The notes under the pieces are model-generated. The model did no database searches. It was not told the DNA's origin and saw only the letters and a program-made list of their open reading frames with translations. DNA of 64,000 bases from CAIUGU01 sp965279735 (GTDB taxonomy: Bacteria; Pseudomonadota; Gammaproteobacteria; Steroidobacterales; Steroidobacteraceae). The stretch is from positions 2,790,001 to 2,854,000 of the forward strand of contig OZ257260.1 in NCBI GenBank assembly GCA_965279735.1, given 5' to 3'. Both the position numbers and the translations under genes were made by a program. Below, piece by piece: positions 44,638-53,002 of the stretch (position 1 is the stretch's first letter; every line of letters begins with the position of its first letter).

Positions 44638-45003
44638 TTAAGGTACGACGAGCGTGCTCAGGTCCCAGAGGAACGCTGCGGCGACAGCAAGCGCGGCCAG
44701 GCTCGCGATCAATACTGCCCCCGCTGCGCAATCCTTGACGATCTTGATGCGCGGATGCTGGTCGGGATGCAGATGATCCGTGAGGATCTCGATCGCCGTA
44801 TTGAAGAGTTCGGCAGCGAGTACGCCCGCAATGGCAATTGCCATGACCGCCCACCAGAACGCCGCGGGCCGCAGCCAGGCCAGTACGATGATGACGGCAA
44901 CCGCTGCCAGGAGCTGTGTACGAAAGCTTTTCTCTTCGCGGATCGCGACGACAATGCCCGCGATGGCGAATGACAGACGGCGGTGAAACGGCAGGTTCTT
45001 CAA
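44638..45003 (-). CDS. dgkA: Diacylglycerol/undecaprenol kinase (DgkA family)
   Basis: 121 residues from a TTG start at 45003 (the only sensible start in this frame). Three hydrophobic segments. The family signature ELFNTAIEILTDHLHPDQHP and IKIVKDCAAGAVLI (ATP/Mg-binding) is intact. DgkA-type enzymes phosphorylate diacylglycerol, in E. coli, or undecaprenol in Gram-positives, in the inner membrane. It lies 32 bases after the methyltransferase stop in a set with a glycosyltransferase and opposite a CDP-alcohol phosphatidyltransferase, so a lipid-linked product is suggested. Confidence 0.85.
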   Translation of the reverse strand: MKNLPFHRRLSFAIAGIVVAIREEKSFRTQLLAAVAVIIVLAWLRPAAFWWAVMAIAIAGVLAAELFNTAIEILTDHLHPDQHPRIKIVKDCAAGAVLIASLAALAVAAAFLWDLSTLVVP

Positions 45004-45035
45004 GAGGACTCTCGCTGGTCGCGAAGATACATAGA

Positions 45036-45941
45036 CTAGCCTGTCCGCAGGGGGGAAGCAGCCTTTGGATGCGTCCCTGGCACGAAGCCGGCAACGTCCA
45101 GATGCCCGACTTCGAGGCGCGAGTGTCCTTCGGCAATATGCCGCAACCGTCGCTCCCGCCAGCCAGCGATCAGCGCTGATTCCTGCGGCGCAATCTCCAT
45201 GGCCGCCGCTGACCAACCTATGACGAGCTCTGTCTGTAGCTGCCGATCCCTGGGGCCGAGGCGCCAGTCGCTGTTCATGCATTTCGTCTGATAGCCGGCT
45301 TCATTCAATAGCGCCATGGCTCGAATGCCCGCATCGGGCCCCAGCGCGAGGCCAAACCCTTTGTCCGTGCGTTGATGCTGGTTGACCAGCCCGACGATCC
45401 TGTCGTCTTCCGGCTGCGGCTGACTGAAGACAATGCGTCCGTCGTAACTCAATGCGAACAGAACCGCTGTCCCGGATGCACGGCATCGACGCACGAGCGT
45501 GGCGAGCCACTGTTCCGAAACCAGATCGAGCAACGCCGCCGTCGTCACGAGCTGGAGCCCCGCGAGATCCAGTGTTCCGATCTCACGCGCGAGATCGACA
45601 CCCCGGCTTTCGATCCGGCAATCGAGGGCGGGGCCCTGCACACGCACCTCTTCTCCATCGACCTCCACTTCAAGCTTGTGCTCGCGCGCCCAAGCAGCGA
45701 GTCGAGCTGGAATGGCAGCCAGCAGAGCGGGGTCGTGATCGGTCAGCGTCCACTGTTGGGCGCTCCCAAGGCGGGTGGCGAGATAACGCAGGTTTGATCC
45801 GGTTCCTGTCGCGAGATCGAGGGCACGCAAGGAATGCTTCGACTCCAGTGTGTGCTCCAGCCATTGCAAGAGCTGGGGTGGGCGTGCGGCGAAATCCGCC
45901 GGTTCACGCAGGCCCAGCCAGTCTTCGCTGAAGCCGCTCAC
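45036..45941 (-). CDS. Class I SAM-dependent methyltransferase
   Basis: 301 residues. The SAM fold shows LRALDLATGTGSNLRYLA (motif I, about 38-55), TLTDHDPALL (acidic loop end of beta-2) and DLAGLQLVTTAALLDLVS (post-motif region). Its first 4 bases overlap the stop of the glycosyltransferase gene (45938-45941), so the two are coupled. The substrate is unknown; from context, it may methylate the glycosylated product or a precursor. Confidence 0.88.
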   Translation of the reverse strand: MSGFSEDWLGLREPADFAARPPQLLQWLEHTLESKHSLRALDLATGTGSNLRYLATRLGSAQQWTLTDHDPALLAAIPARLAAWAREHKLEVEVDGEEVRVQGPALDCRIESRGVDLAREIGTLDLAGLQLVTTAALLDLVSEQWLATLVRRCRASGTAVLFALSYDGRIVFSQPQPEDDRIVGLVNQHQRTDKGFGLALGPDAGIRAMALLNEAGYQTKCMNSDWRLGPRDRQLQTELVIGWSAAAMEIAPQESALIAGWRERRLRHIAEGHSRLEVGHLDVAGFVPGTHPKAASPLRTG

Positions 45942-47032
45942 AGGGCGATCTCATCGAGTGCGGCTGACAGTTTCGCGCACGAAACTTCCCAGCGAGGCAA
46001 TGTTTCCCGCCGGGCAAGCGCACCCCGCCGTAAAGCCGGCAGCAAGTCCGGTTCCTCGAATAATCGGCGCAATGCGCGCTGCAATGCATTGATATCTGCG
46101 CGCGGAACCACAAGGCCGGCTTCCTCGCCAACCAGCTCCGGAATGGCTCCGGTGCGGGTGCTGATGACAGGCAAGCCGCGAGCGAGTGCTTCCGCCACGA
46201 CCATTCCGTAGCCCTCGTAGCGAGTCGGAAGCACGAAGACATCCGCGACTGAATACGCAGCCTCGACCGCTGCATCATCGCCTTCGCCAGCGAACGTTAC
46301 GCGATCGACGATGCCATACGATTCGAGCTGTGCCGTCATGCGACGGATCATGCTGTCCGAAGATCCACCCATGCAGGTGAGATGCCAGTCGTGATCCTCG
46401 AGCAGGGACAGGGCTGCGAACAGCACATCATGGCCCTTGCGTGTCGTCAGCGTTGCGATACAGAGCAGCGCAAGCCTCGGCGAACCGGATCCCTTTGCAA
46501 TCGCAGCGGGCGCTGTCCCGGGTTCGATCACGGTCACGCGCTCTGCCGGCACTCCATAGTCCTCCAACAGAACTTTGGTGGCGTTGCTGGTCACGATGAC
46601 TGCACGAGTCGTTGCCAGCGAACGGCGCTCACCATGCCGGAATTCAAGCACGTGGTGATCTTCGAGACCGGACTCAAGAGCCAGCGGATGGTGAACGAGT
46701 CCAACCAGCCTGAGCCGCTGAGCCTCGACCTCGGCAAGCCCAGGCATGGCACCGAAGGCAAGGCCATCAATCATCACGAGCTGGTCGTCGGGCAGGCTTG
46801 CGAGAAGCGAGCGTGCACCCTGGAGGGCCTCGCCGGTCGGAAAGGGAAAGCTGGCATCGAGTTCGTGCACATCGACCTGCCAATCAAGAGTGCGCAGGCC
46901 CGCGATGATCTGCCGGTCGTAGCCGTAACCACCCGTTCGCGTATTGAGATCGCCCGGCAGCAGGAATGCCAGTGAGCGCGGCACTTCAGGAAACGTTGCC
47001 TTCGAACGCTGCCCACGCCACATGTGATTCAT
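45938..47032 (-). CDS. GT4 family glycosyltransferase
   Basis: 364 residues, GT-B fold. N-terminal acceptor domain starts SLAFLLPGDLNTRTGGYGYD; C-terminal donor domain has EPGTAP, IATLTTRKGHDVLFAAL and the E-x7-E motif (RYEGYGMVVAEALARGLPV). Retaining GT4 enzymes use nucleotide-sugars. It overlaps the 3' end of the PTPS-like gene (46986-47032) and the methyltransferase gene (4 bases), so it is translated with them. Acceptor unknown. Confidence 0.9.
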   Translation of the reverse strand: MNHMWRGQRSKATFPEVPRSLAFLLPGDLNTRTGGYGYDRQIIAGLRTLDWQVDVHELDASFPFPTGEALQGARSLLASLPDDQLVMIDGLAFGAMPGLAEVEAQRLRLVGLVHHPLALESGLEDHHVLEFRHGERRSLATTRAVIVTSNATKVLLEDYGVPAERVTVIEPGTAPAAIAKGSGSPRLALLCIATLTTRKGHDVLFAALSLLEDHDWHLTCMGGSSDSMIRRMTAQLESYGIVDRVTFAGEGDDAAVEAAYSVADVFVLPTRYEGYGMVVAEALARGLPVISTRTGAIPELVGEEAGLVVPRADINALQRALRRLFEEPDLLPALRRGALARRETLPRWEVSCAKLSAALDEIAL

Positions 47033-47387
47033 GCAGCGTCACCTTGAGGCTTTCGACTTGCGCTGCAGCCGGACCGAGGGCGCCTTGTTTGATGCGCTCG
47101 ACAACACGATCGAACAGCGCGCGGGCCAGAAATTCAGTCGTGGTGTTGCTGCCGGAGAACTCCGGAACGTCGTCCAGATTGCGATAGTTGTAAGCCGCGA
47201 TGATTTCGCGCAGCGCGTTGCCTGCGAGGCCGATATCGACGACCAGTCCATCCGCATCGAGTTCACGCCGACGGAATTCAACATCGATCACGAAAGTTGC
47301 CCCATGCAAACGCTGGGCCGGCCCGAAGACTTCACCGCGGAAACTATGGGCGACCATCAGGTGATCGCGGACGCTCAAGGAGTACAT
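46986..47387 (-). CDS. PTPS/QueD-fold protein lacking the catalytic cysteine
   Basis: 133 residues from the ATG at 47387, which overlaps by one base the stop of the MDR gene upstream. The T-fold of 6-pyruvoyl-tetrahydropterin synthase is visible (VAHSF.., QRLHGATFVIDVEF, VVDIGLAGNALREIIAAY, PEFSGSNTTTEFLARALFDRV, LKVTLHES). However, there is no Cys anywhere, the zinc motif HGH is HGA, and the usual DH pair before the LN motif is NY (YNYRNLDD). Thus it probably does not perform the QueD/PTPS reaction. It may bind a pterin-like or other substrate. Its place in the operon links it to the glycosyltransferase and MDR. Confidence 0.82.
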   Translation of the reverse strand: MYSLSVRDHLMVAHSFRGEVFGPAQRLHGATFVIDVEFRRRELDADGLVVDIGLAGNALREIIAAYNYRNLDDVPEFSGSNTTTEFLARALFDRVVERIKQGALGPAAAQVESLKVTLHESHVAWAAFEGNVS

Positions 47388-48382
47388 CAAGGCACCTGGT
47401 AGTTCAGACGGTGACAGAGGATATCGCCCGCGCCACTGGCGAGGCGCGGCATGATAGCCGGTAGCTCGGCGAATGCGGACTCGCTGTTGATCAGGGCATC
47501 GAGTGCCGGCTCCGCCAGCAATTGCAGCGCCAGACCAAGCCGGCGTTGATGCGTCCAGCTTGCGCGATGCGACGCCGGAATCGTTCCCACCTGCGAGGAT
47601 TTGAGCGTCAGGCGCAACGCGTGGAAGGACTCGCCGAGCGGCAACGGAACAAGTCGCTGTCCGTACCAGCTCATCTCGATGATCGTTGCCTCGAATGCGG
47701 CGAGCTGCAGGGCAAGCGCGAGTCCCTCCGGCGAACCGCTGGCATGGATGACCTTGTCGGCATGCTGCTGCCACTTCGCGGCTGCTGTCGTCGTCGATGC
47801 AAACCCGACGCCGAGCTGCTTCGCGAGAGCAGCCCGCCCGGGATTCAGGTCGATGAGCGTGACCTCGCAACCGGCAATGCGGTTCGCCAGCCACGCGACC
47901 ATCGACCCCACTGTGCCCGCGCCGATGACGGCGACACGATCGCCCGGCTGGATGGCAGCGTCCCAGATGCCATTGATGGCCGTCTCGAGATTGGCGGCGA
48001 GAACGGCGCGTCCCGGCGGAACAGACTCCGGCAACAGCTGCACTGCATTCGCAGGCACGACGTACCGCGTCTGGTGCGGATAAAGACAGAAGACAGAACG
48101 TCCCTGCAATGAAGCCGGCCCCTGCTCCACCCGACCGACACTGGCGTAGCCATATTTGACCGGGGCGGGAAACTCGCCGGACTGGAAAGGCGCCCGCATG
48201 CGCGAATACTCGGTGACAGGCACCTCGCCGCGGAACACCAGGCTTTCGGTGCCCCGACTGATGCCGCTGTGCAGGGTTTGCACGATGACATCGCCATGAA
48301 CCGCAGGGCCAAGATCTTCGAGGCGGATTTCGCCCCGGCCCGGAGCGGTGACCCAGAATGCGGAAGCTTCGGTACCGGTCAT
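47387..48382 (-). CDS. BchC-like MDR dehydrogenase
   Basis: 331 residues from the ATG at 48382. MDR fold with SGISRGTESLVFRGEVP (the BchC-type replacement of the zinc Cys/His motif), MRAPFQSGEFPAPVKYGYASVG, YPHQTRYVVPA and the NAD(P) motif VAVIGAGTVGSMVAWLA. The catalytic zinc ligands of true alcohol dehydrogenases are missing. Members of this subgroup next to PTPS-like proteins are found in other proteobacterial genomes as far as I recall; the substrate is not known. It is the first gene of the leftward set and is only about 40 bases from the divergent phosphatidyltransferase start. Confidence 0.85.
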   Translation of the reverse strand: MTGTEASAFWVTAPGRGEIRLEDLGPAVHGDVIVQTLHSGISRGTESLVFRGEVPVTEYSRMRAPFQSGEFPAPVKYGYASVGRVEQGPASLQGRSVFCLYPHQTRYVVPANAVQLLPESVPPGRAVLAANLETAINGIWDAAIQPGDRVAVIGAGTVGSMVAWLANRIAGCEVTLIDLNPGRAALAKQLGVGFASTTTAAAKWQQHADKVIHASGSPEGLALALQLAAFEATIIEMSWYGQRLVPLPLGESFHALRLTLKSSQVGTIPASHRASWTHQRRLGLALQLLAEPALDALINSESAFAELPAIMPRLASGAGDILCHRLNYQVP

Positions 48383-48421
48383 GGTTAGAATGCCGCGGTT
48401 GATCCAGAAAGAAGAGGACGA

Positions 48422-49177
48422 GTGTACGCGATGGTTTCCCCGTTGACAGCTCAGCCACTTCGTCGCGCCCTGCTCGGCAACGCTGCCGGTAATTTTGCCG
48501 TGGTCGCCGCGTTGTTGCTGGCGCTGGCGGGCGGACTGATCCTCGTGCTCGATTTGCGCATGGCGTTTCTTGCCAAGGCACTGCTGGTGTTTATGGGCGG
48601 CGCACTCCTGTTCATTCCGCCGCTGCTTCGCGATCATCCCTTCCCGGATTTCGGTCCCGCCAATCGCGTGACCCTGCTGCGCGGCATGCTCATTGCGCTG
48701 CTTGCGGGCTTTCTCGGCGAACCGGTCTCCACAGCGGCTGCCCTGACCATTGTCGGCATTGGCCTCGTGGCACTGGTGCTCGATGGCTTCGATGGCAAGC
48801 TGGCCCGCAGCAGCAAGATGTCGAGTGCCTTCGGCGCGCGTTTCGATATGGAAACAGATGCGGTGCTGGTGCTGCTCTTCAGCGTGCTGGCATGGCAGCT
48901 GGACAAGGCCGGTCCGTGGGTGATTCTGTCGGGCCTGCTGCGCTACCTGTTTCTGGCTGCCGGCTGGGTATTGCCGTGGATGCGCGCGCCGCTGCTTCCC
49001 AGTCGTCGTCGGCAAACAGTGTGCGTTATCCAGATCGCGGTGATGCTTGCCGTGCTGCTGCCATTCGTATTGTCGCCGTGGAGCGATCTGTTGGCCGCCG
49101 GCACATTGTGCCTGCTGCTTTACTCGTTCGTTGTCGACGCAATCTGGCTGCGGAAGTCGGCGAACCTCTCAGGTTGA
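48422..49177 (+). CDS. CDP-alcohol phosphatidyltransferase
   Basis: 251 residues from GTG at 48422 (GAGGACGA just before); an ATG at 48431 is the other option. Integral membrane protein with about 6 spans. The signature DGFDGKLARSSKMSSAFGARFDMETD fits D-G-x2-A-R-x8-G-x3-D-x3-D exactly in its spacing. The family moves a phospho-alcohol group from a CDP-donor (for example to glycerol-P, inositol or serine) in lipid synthesis. It is divergent from the BchC-like gene set and overlaps the 3' end of terC by 9 bases. The role could be a new polar lipid. Confidence 0.87.
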   Translation: MYAMVSPLTAQPLRRALLGNAAGNFAVVAALLLALAGGLILVLDLRMAFLAKALLVFMGGALLFIPPLLRDHPFPDFGPANRVTLLRGMLIALLAGFLGEPVSTAAALTIVGIGLVALVLDGFDGKLARSSKMSSAFGARFDMETDAVLVLLFSVLAWQLDKAGPWVILSGLLRYLFLAAGWVLPWMRAPLLPSRRRQTVCVIQIAVMLAVLLPFVLSPWSDLLAAGTLCLLLYSFVVDAIWLRKSANLSG

Positions 49178-49870
49178 AGGAGTGCGCTTGCGGCGCGCCA
49201 GCCACTGGCCTGTCAGCACGACAGCGACTGCAGCGCCCAGCTCGACAATGGTCGTGGAAGCCGCGCCCATGTGCGCGAAGTACGGCATCAGCGCCACATC
49301 GCTGACCAGCATCTCCCCGGCCACAAAACCGAGCAGGGCGGCACCCAGAGTGATGATGGCGGGATAGCGCTCCATCACGGTCAACAGCAGCGTACTGCCG
49401 AAGATGATGAGCGGAATCGACAGCGCGAGACCCACGATCAATAGCAGCAGCCGGGCCTCAGGTGGTCCGCTGTCCGCCGCGGCTGCCACGGCGATGACGT
49501 TGTCGAGGCTCATCACCAGGTCAGCGATCAGGATGGTGCGGATGGCGGACCAGAGATGGTTGTGCGCCTGGATGCCCCCTTCTTCTTCGTCCTCGGGAAC
49601 CAGCAGCTGCACGCCGATATAGAAGAGCAACACCGCACCCACGATCTTGAGGTAGGGATATTGCAGGAGACTGACCGCGAAGATGGTCAGCACGACCCGC
49701 AGCGCGATGGCGGCAATGCTGCCGCCGATGATGGCCTTCTTGCGTTGATGATCGGGCAGGCTGCGGGTAGCCAGCGCAATCACCACGGCGTTGTCGCCCG
49801 ACAGCAGGATGTTCACCCAGATGATCTGGGCCAGGGCCAGCCAGAAAGCCGCTTCTCCAATCAGTGACAT
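49169..49870 (-). CDS. TerC family integral membrane protein
   Basis: 233 residues from the ATG at 49870 (GGGAAGGGAT upstream). About 7 membrane segments; IWVNILLSGDNAVVIALATRSLP and DLVMSLDNVIAVAAAA carry the two conserved S-(G/L)-D-N motifs. TerC/Alx/YceF-like proteins move manganese or protect against tellurite/metal stress. It is convergent to the phosphatidyltransferase gene and divergent from the sulfatase-fold gene. Confidence 0.9.
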   Translation of the reverse strand: MSLIGEAAFWLALAQIIWVNILLSGDNAVVIALATRSLPDHQRKKAIIGGSIAAIALRVVLTIFAVSLLQYPYLKIVGAVLLFYIGVQLLVPEDEEEGGIQAHNHLWSAIRTILIADLVMSLDNVIAVAAAADSGPPEARLLLLIVGLALSIPLIIFGSTLLLTVMERYPAIITLGAALLGFVAGEMLVSDVALMPYFAHMGAASTTIVELGAAVAVVLTGQWLARRKRTPST

Positions 49871-49982
49871 ATCCCTTCCCGAGTGAGGTTCCCGCTGGCA
49901 ATCCTGCAAACGTGCTGCAGGCCGGCTTCGATGCAACTTCCATTATGACCCAGGAGTCTGACCTCCCAAGCCGCGAATTGCG

Positions 49983-51716
49983 GTGAGCGAAGCAGGAATC
50001 GTGCTTCCGGCCGGCACCCCGCCGCCTTATGCTACCCACCCGTCCCGCAAACCGCTTCGTCAAAAAGAAAAAAACAACGTGGAATTCAAATCCGGCTTGC
50101 GGACCTGGGGACCGCTGATCGTTGCGTTGGGGTTGATCAACGCTGCGCTGACGTTTGCGAGCATCTGGCCGACCTTTGGCATCAGGCTGACGCCTGAGCT
50201 GTCCGTCGAAGCGGCCGTGCTGCTGCTGGCGCTGGCCGCATGGCAGGCCTTTCGAGGCGCGCCTTCCCGCGGTCTGCTGATCGCCTGCTCCGTCTTGTTT
50301 GTGTTGCTCGTTGTCGGCCACTACGCCGCGGTGATGTCCCATTCACTGTATGGCCGGGACATCAATCTCTATTGGGACACCCGTCATGTCGCGAACGTCA
50401 CGGGCATGTTCGTCAGCGTGACGCCCGTGTGGATCCTGTTCGGTATCGCACTCGCAGCCGCCCTGCTCTTCACCGCGATCTATCTGCTCGGTTACTGGTC
50501 GTTCCGGCAAACCGTCCGCGCAATGACAACACCCACCGGATTGCGCGTCGTGAGTGCCGCGGCCGTTGTCGTGATCTGCCTGTTTGTCGCCCAGCGAACG
50601 ACTGGTGCAATCAGCGCAGTGCAATTCACCATGCCGGTGACAGAAGCGTACGCACAGCAGGTGACCCTGGTGAAAGCTGCGGTGACAGGCCGCGGTGCCC
50701 TGGATCAGCTCGGTCCGGCTCCGGATCTTTCGTCGGGTTTCACCAATCTAGGCAATACGGACGTGCTGGTGATGTTCCTGGAATCGTATGGCGCCGTGAC
50801 GTACGACCGGCCCGACGTTGCCGCGGGGCTGGTCACGAGTCGCAAGGAACTGGCATCCGCGATCGAGGACACGGGCCGCACCGTCGTTTCCGCTTTTGCA
50901 AACTCGCCGACATTTGCCGGTGGATCGTGGCTGGCTCACCTGAGCTTCATGAGCGGCATCCAGGTGCGGGATCCCGGTGCCTACGATGCGTTGATGACAC
51001 AGCAGCGCGACACGCTCGCGTCGTTGCTCGCGAAACGCGGCTACCGGACCGTCGGCCTGATGCCCGGCATTCGTCTTGAATGGCCGGAAGGCGCGTTCTA
51101 CAAATTCAATGCGCTGCTGGATTCACCGCACCTCGACTATCGCGGGCCCGAATTCGGCTGGTGGCGCATCCCCGATCAATTCGCCCTCGCGAAATTCGAC
51201 GAGCTCGAATTCGACAAGCAGCCGCGTGCGCCGCTGTTCCTGCTGTTCACGAGCATCAACACGCACCTGCCTTTCCTGCCGACCCCTCCGTATCAGCCGG
51301 ACTGGCAGAAACTGCTCTCCGACAAGCCTTTTGCAGCGGCCGAAGTCGCAACGTCGCTTGCTCAACAGCCAGGCTGGTACGACATGGGACATGACTACGC
51401 GCAGTCGATGGCGTATGCCTTCACGTCCATCGCCGGATATCTGCGTAAGCACAATGGCCACGACCTTGTGCTGGTCGTGCTCGGCGATCACCAGCCGGCG
51501 GCCAACGTGAGCGGCGAAGATGCTTCGTGGGAAGTGCCGGTGCACATCATTGCGGACCGGCCTGAACTGATTGCCCCGCTGCTGCACGATGGATTTCAGC
51601 TCGGCCTCACGCCCGCGCGGCCTTCCGCAGGCGACATGAATACGCTGCTGCCGATGATCACGAAGGCGATGGATGGGGCAAGGAAGGAAGCGCAACTCTC
51701 CACTGTGGTCGATTAA
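49983..51716 (+). CDS. Membrane-anchored sulfatase/alkaline-phosphatase-fold protein
   Basis: 577 residues. The start is uncertain (GTG 49983, GTG 50001 or GTG 50079; none has a strong ribosome site). About five N-terminal membrane segments (up to residue 200) precede a periplasmic sulfatase-like domain: NTDVLVMFLESYG (metal Glu), GGSWLAHLSFMSG (nucleophile region), LFLLFTSINTHLPFL and VLVVLGDHQPA (metal Asp-His). This is the LtaS/phosphoethanolamine-transferase layout, and such enzymes move phospho-groups from lipids to glycans or glycolipids, or cleave sulfate esters. It may modify the product of the nearby glycosyltransferase/phosphatidyltransferase genes. Confidence 0.8.
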   Translation: MSEAGIVLPAGTPPPYATHPSRKPLRQKEKNNVEFKSGLRTWGPLIVALGLINAALTFASIWPTFGIRLTPELSVEAAVLLLALAAWQAFRGAPSRGLLIACSVLFVLLVVGHYAAVMSHSLYGRDINLYWDTRHVANVTGMFVSVTPVWILFGIALAAALLFTAIYLLGYWSFRQTVRAMTTPTGLRVVSAAAVVVICLFVAQRTTGAISAVQFTMPVTEAYAQQVTLVKAAVTGRGALDQLGPAPDLSSGFTNLGNTDVLVMFLESYGAVTYDRPDVAAGLVTSRKELASAIEDTGRTVVSAFANSPTFAGGSWLAHLSFMSGIQVRDPGAYDALMTQQRDTLASLLAKRGYRTVGLMPGIRLEWPEGAFYKFNALLDSPHLDYRGPEFGWWRIPDQFALAKFDELEFDKQPRAPLFLLFTSINTHLPFLPTPPYQPDWQKLLSDKPFAAAEVATSLAQQPGWYDMGHDYAQSMAYAFTSIAGYLRKHNGHDLVLVVLGDHQPAANVSGEDASWEVPVHIIADRPELIAPLLHDGFQLGLTPARPSAGDMNTLLPMITKAMDGARKEAQLSTVVD

Positions 51717-51736
51717 AGAGAATCGGCGGGCTTGGC

Positions 51737-51924
51737 CCGCAAGTAGGCCGCTGGCAGGTAGGTCGACTTTGTCGACAAGTAGGCCTGCCGGCAAGTCAGA
51801 AGGGATTGAGCCCTGATGGGACTTCGTGAAGTAGTTGGCCAGTCCAAGCTGGCGTCAGATTCTGACTTGCCGGCAGGCCTACCTGTCGCGTCTGTGACCT
51901 GCCTGCCAGCGGCCTACTTGTCGG
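51737..51924. repeat. Long inverted repeat, 65-base arms (copy 1)
   Basis: Left arm 51737-51801, loop 51802-51859 (58 bases), right arm 51860-51924. When the right arm is turned, the arms agree at most positions; AAGTAGGCCGCTGGCAGG and GGCCTGCCGGCAAGTCAGAA are shared. The unit is made of repeated AAGTAGGCC / GGCAAGT / GGCAGG blocks and lies between the convergent sulfatase-fold and MetE-like genes. It has no protein-coding potential. A related copy lies at 54321-54470. It looks like a REP/BIME- or MITE-like element, or a bidirectional transcription barrier. Confidence 0.8.
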
Positions 51925-51961
51925 CAATGGCCCAGGGACGGGCCATGAAAGCCGACCGTCC

Positions 51962-53002
51962 CTACTTCTTCTTCGCGGACGCCCCATTCACGAGCGCCGC
52001 TCCCTGCGCCAGCGCGTGCATCTTGCCGATAGCCGCCCCACGACTGCGCGGGACGAGACCGCAATCCGTGCATGCGATCAGGTGATCGGGAGAAACGTGC
52101 CTGAGTGCAGCTTCGATGCGCTGGGCAACAAGCTCCGGTGTTTCCACCTGCTCCGTGCCGACATCGATGACGCCGACCATGACGTCCTTGCCCTTCAGCA
52201 GCTCGAGCACTTCGAGATTGATGCCGGAAGCCGTGCACTCTACGGAGACCTGGTCGATCGAACTTTTCGCCAGCAGCGGCAGCGTGTGGTGGTACTGGTT
52301 CCAGTCCTTGTTCGCACTCTTCCATGCGAGCACCTGTGGAACACCGTAGCCGTAACAGATATGCACTGCGCGTTTCGCGTTGACGCCTTCGAATGATTTC
52401 TCGAGCGCCTCCATGCCCCAGTCGGTGACTTCCTCGAGATAGATGTTGAAGCAGGGTTCATCGATCTGGATGACGTCGGCGCCCGCATCGGCGAGTGCCC
52501 GCGCTTCCCTGTTGAGCAGCTTCGCGTAGGCCATTGCAAATTCCGCATCGGAACGGCCGCCGAACTCGTCGATGACGCTGTCGGCCACGGTCATCGGTCC
52601 GGGCAACGTGATTTTTACCGGCCTGTTCGTGTGGGCTTTCAGGAACTTCAGGGAATCCATCATCACGGGGCCGGACCACTGCATGTCGCCAAGCACGCGT
52701 GGCGCGTGCGTCTGCTGGACGTAGCGCTGGCCTCGACTCTTGCGAAGCCCCAGGTTATGGAAATCCACCTGCATCAGCGACTCGATGAAACCCCAGATGT
52801 AATGCCGCCGGCGCTGCTCGCCATCAGTCACTACATCCAGCGCAGCGCGCTCCTGCTCATCGACCCAGATCTGCACGGCATCGTCCGTTCCTTCGGCCAG
52901 CAACTCGGGCGGCAACCGCCACGCGCCGCGCAGTTTCTCCGGCTCGGAAAGCCAGGCCGGCTTCGGGAGACTGCCCACAATGCTTGCTCTGATACGTGAC
53001 AT
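51962..53002 (-). CDS. MetE C-terminal-like methionine synthase (core-MetE)
   Basis: 346 residues, a single MetE catalytic barrel without the N-terminal barrel. Zinc ligands are in place: HICYG (His214, Cys216), Glu255 in VSVECTASG and Cys311 in ACTDCGL. N-terminal RASIVGSLPKP and the substrate region IQIDEPCFNIYL are conserved. Full MetE takes methyl groups from 5-methyl-THF glutamates to homocysteine without B12. Short forms of this kind may use another methyl donor or another thiol. It is divergent from the peroxiredoxin gene with a 236-base gap. Confidence 0.88.
   Translation of the reverse strand: MSRIRASIVGSLPKPAWLSEPEKLRGAWRLPPELLAEGTDDAVQIWVDEQERAALDVVTDGEQRRRHYIWGFIESLMQVDFHNLGLRKSRGQRYVQQTHAPRVLGDMQWSGPVMMDSLKFLKAHTNRPVKITLPGPMTVADSVIDEFGGRSDAEFAMAYAKLLNREARALADAGADVIQIDEPCFNIYLEEVTDWGMEALEKSFEGVNAKRAVHICYGYGVPQVLAWKSANKDWNQYHHTLPLLAKSSIDQVSVECTASGINLEVLELLKGKDVMVGVIDVGTEQVETPELVAQRIEAALRHVSPDHLIACTDCGLVPRSRGAAIGKMHALAQGAALVNGASAKKK

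Noticed and set aside
46986..48581. 531-codon minus-strand frame that includes the PTPS-like protein
   Set aside because: Only its last 133 codons look like a protein; the upstream part runs in the wrong frame through the MDR gene. The ATG at 47387 is used.
47387..49015. 542-codon minus-strand frame including the BchC-like MDR
   Set aside because: The first 211 codons are antisense to the phosphatidyltransferase and have biased composition; the ATG at 48382 is used.
41402..49177. A chlorophyll-type pathway suggested by BciB-like and BchC-like families being near each other
   Set aside because: No other pigment genes are present; both families also occur outside photosynthesis, so the match is probably chance.
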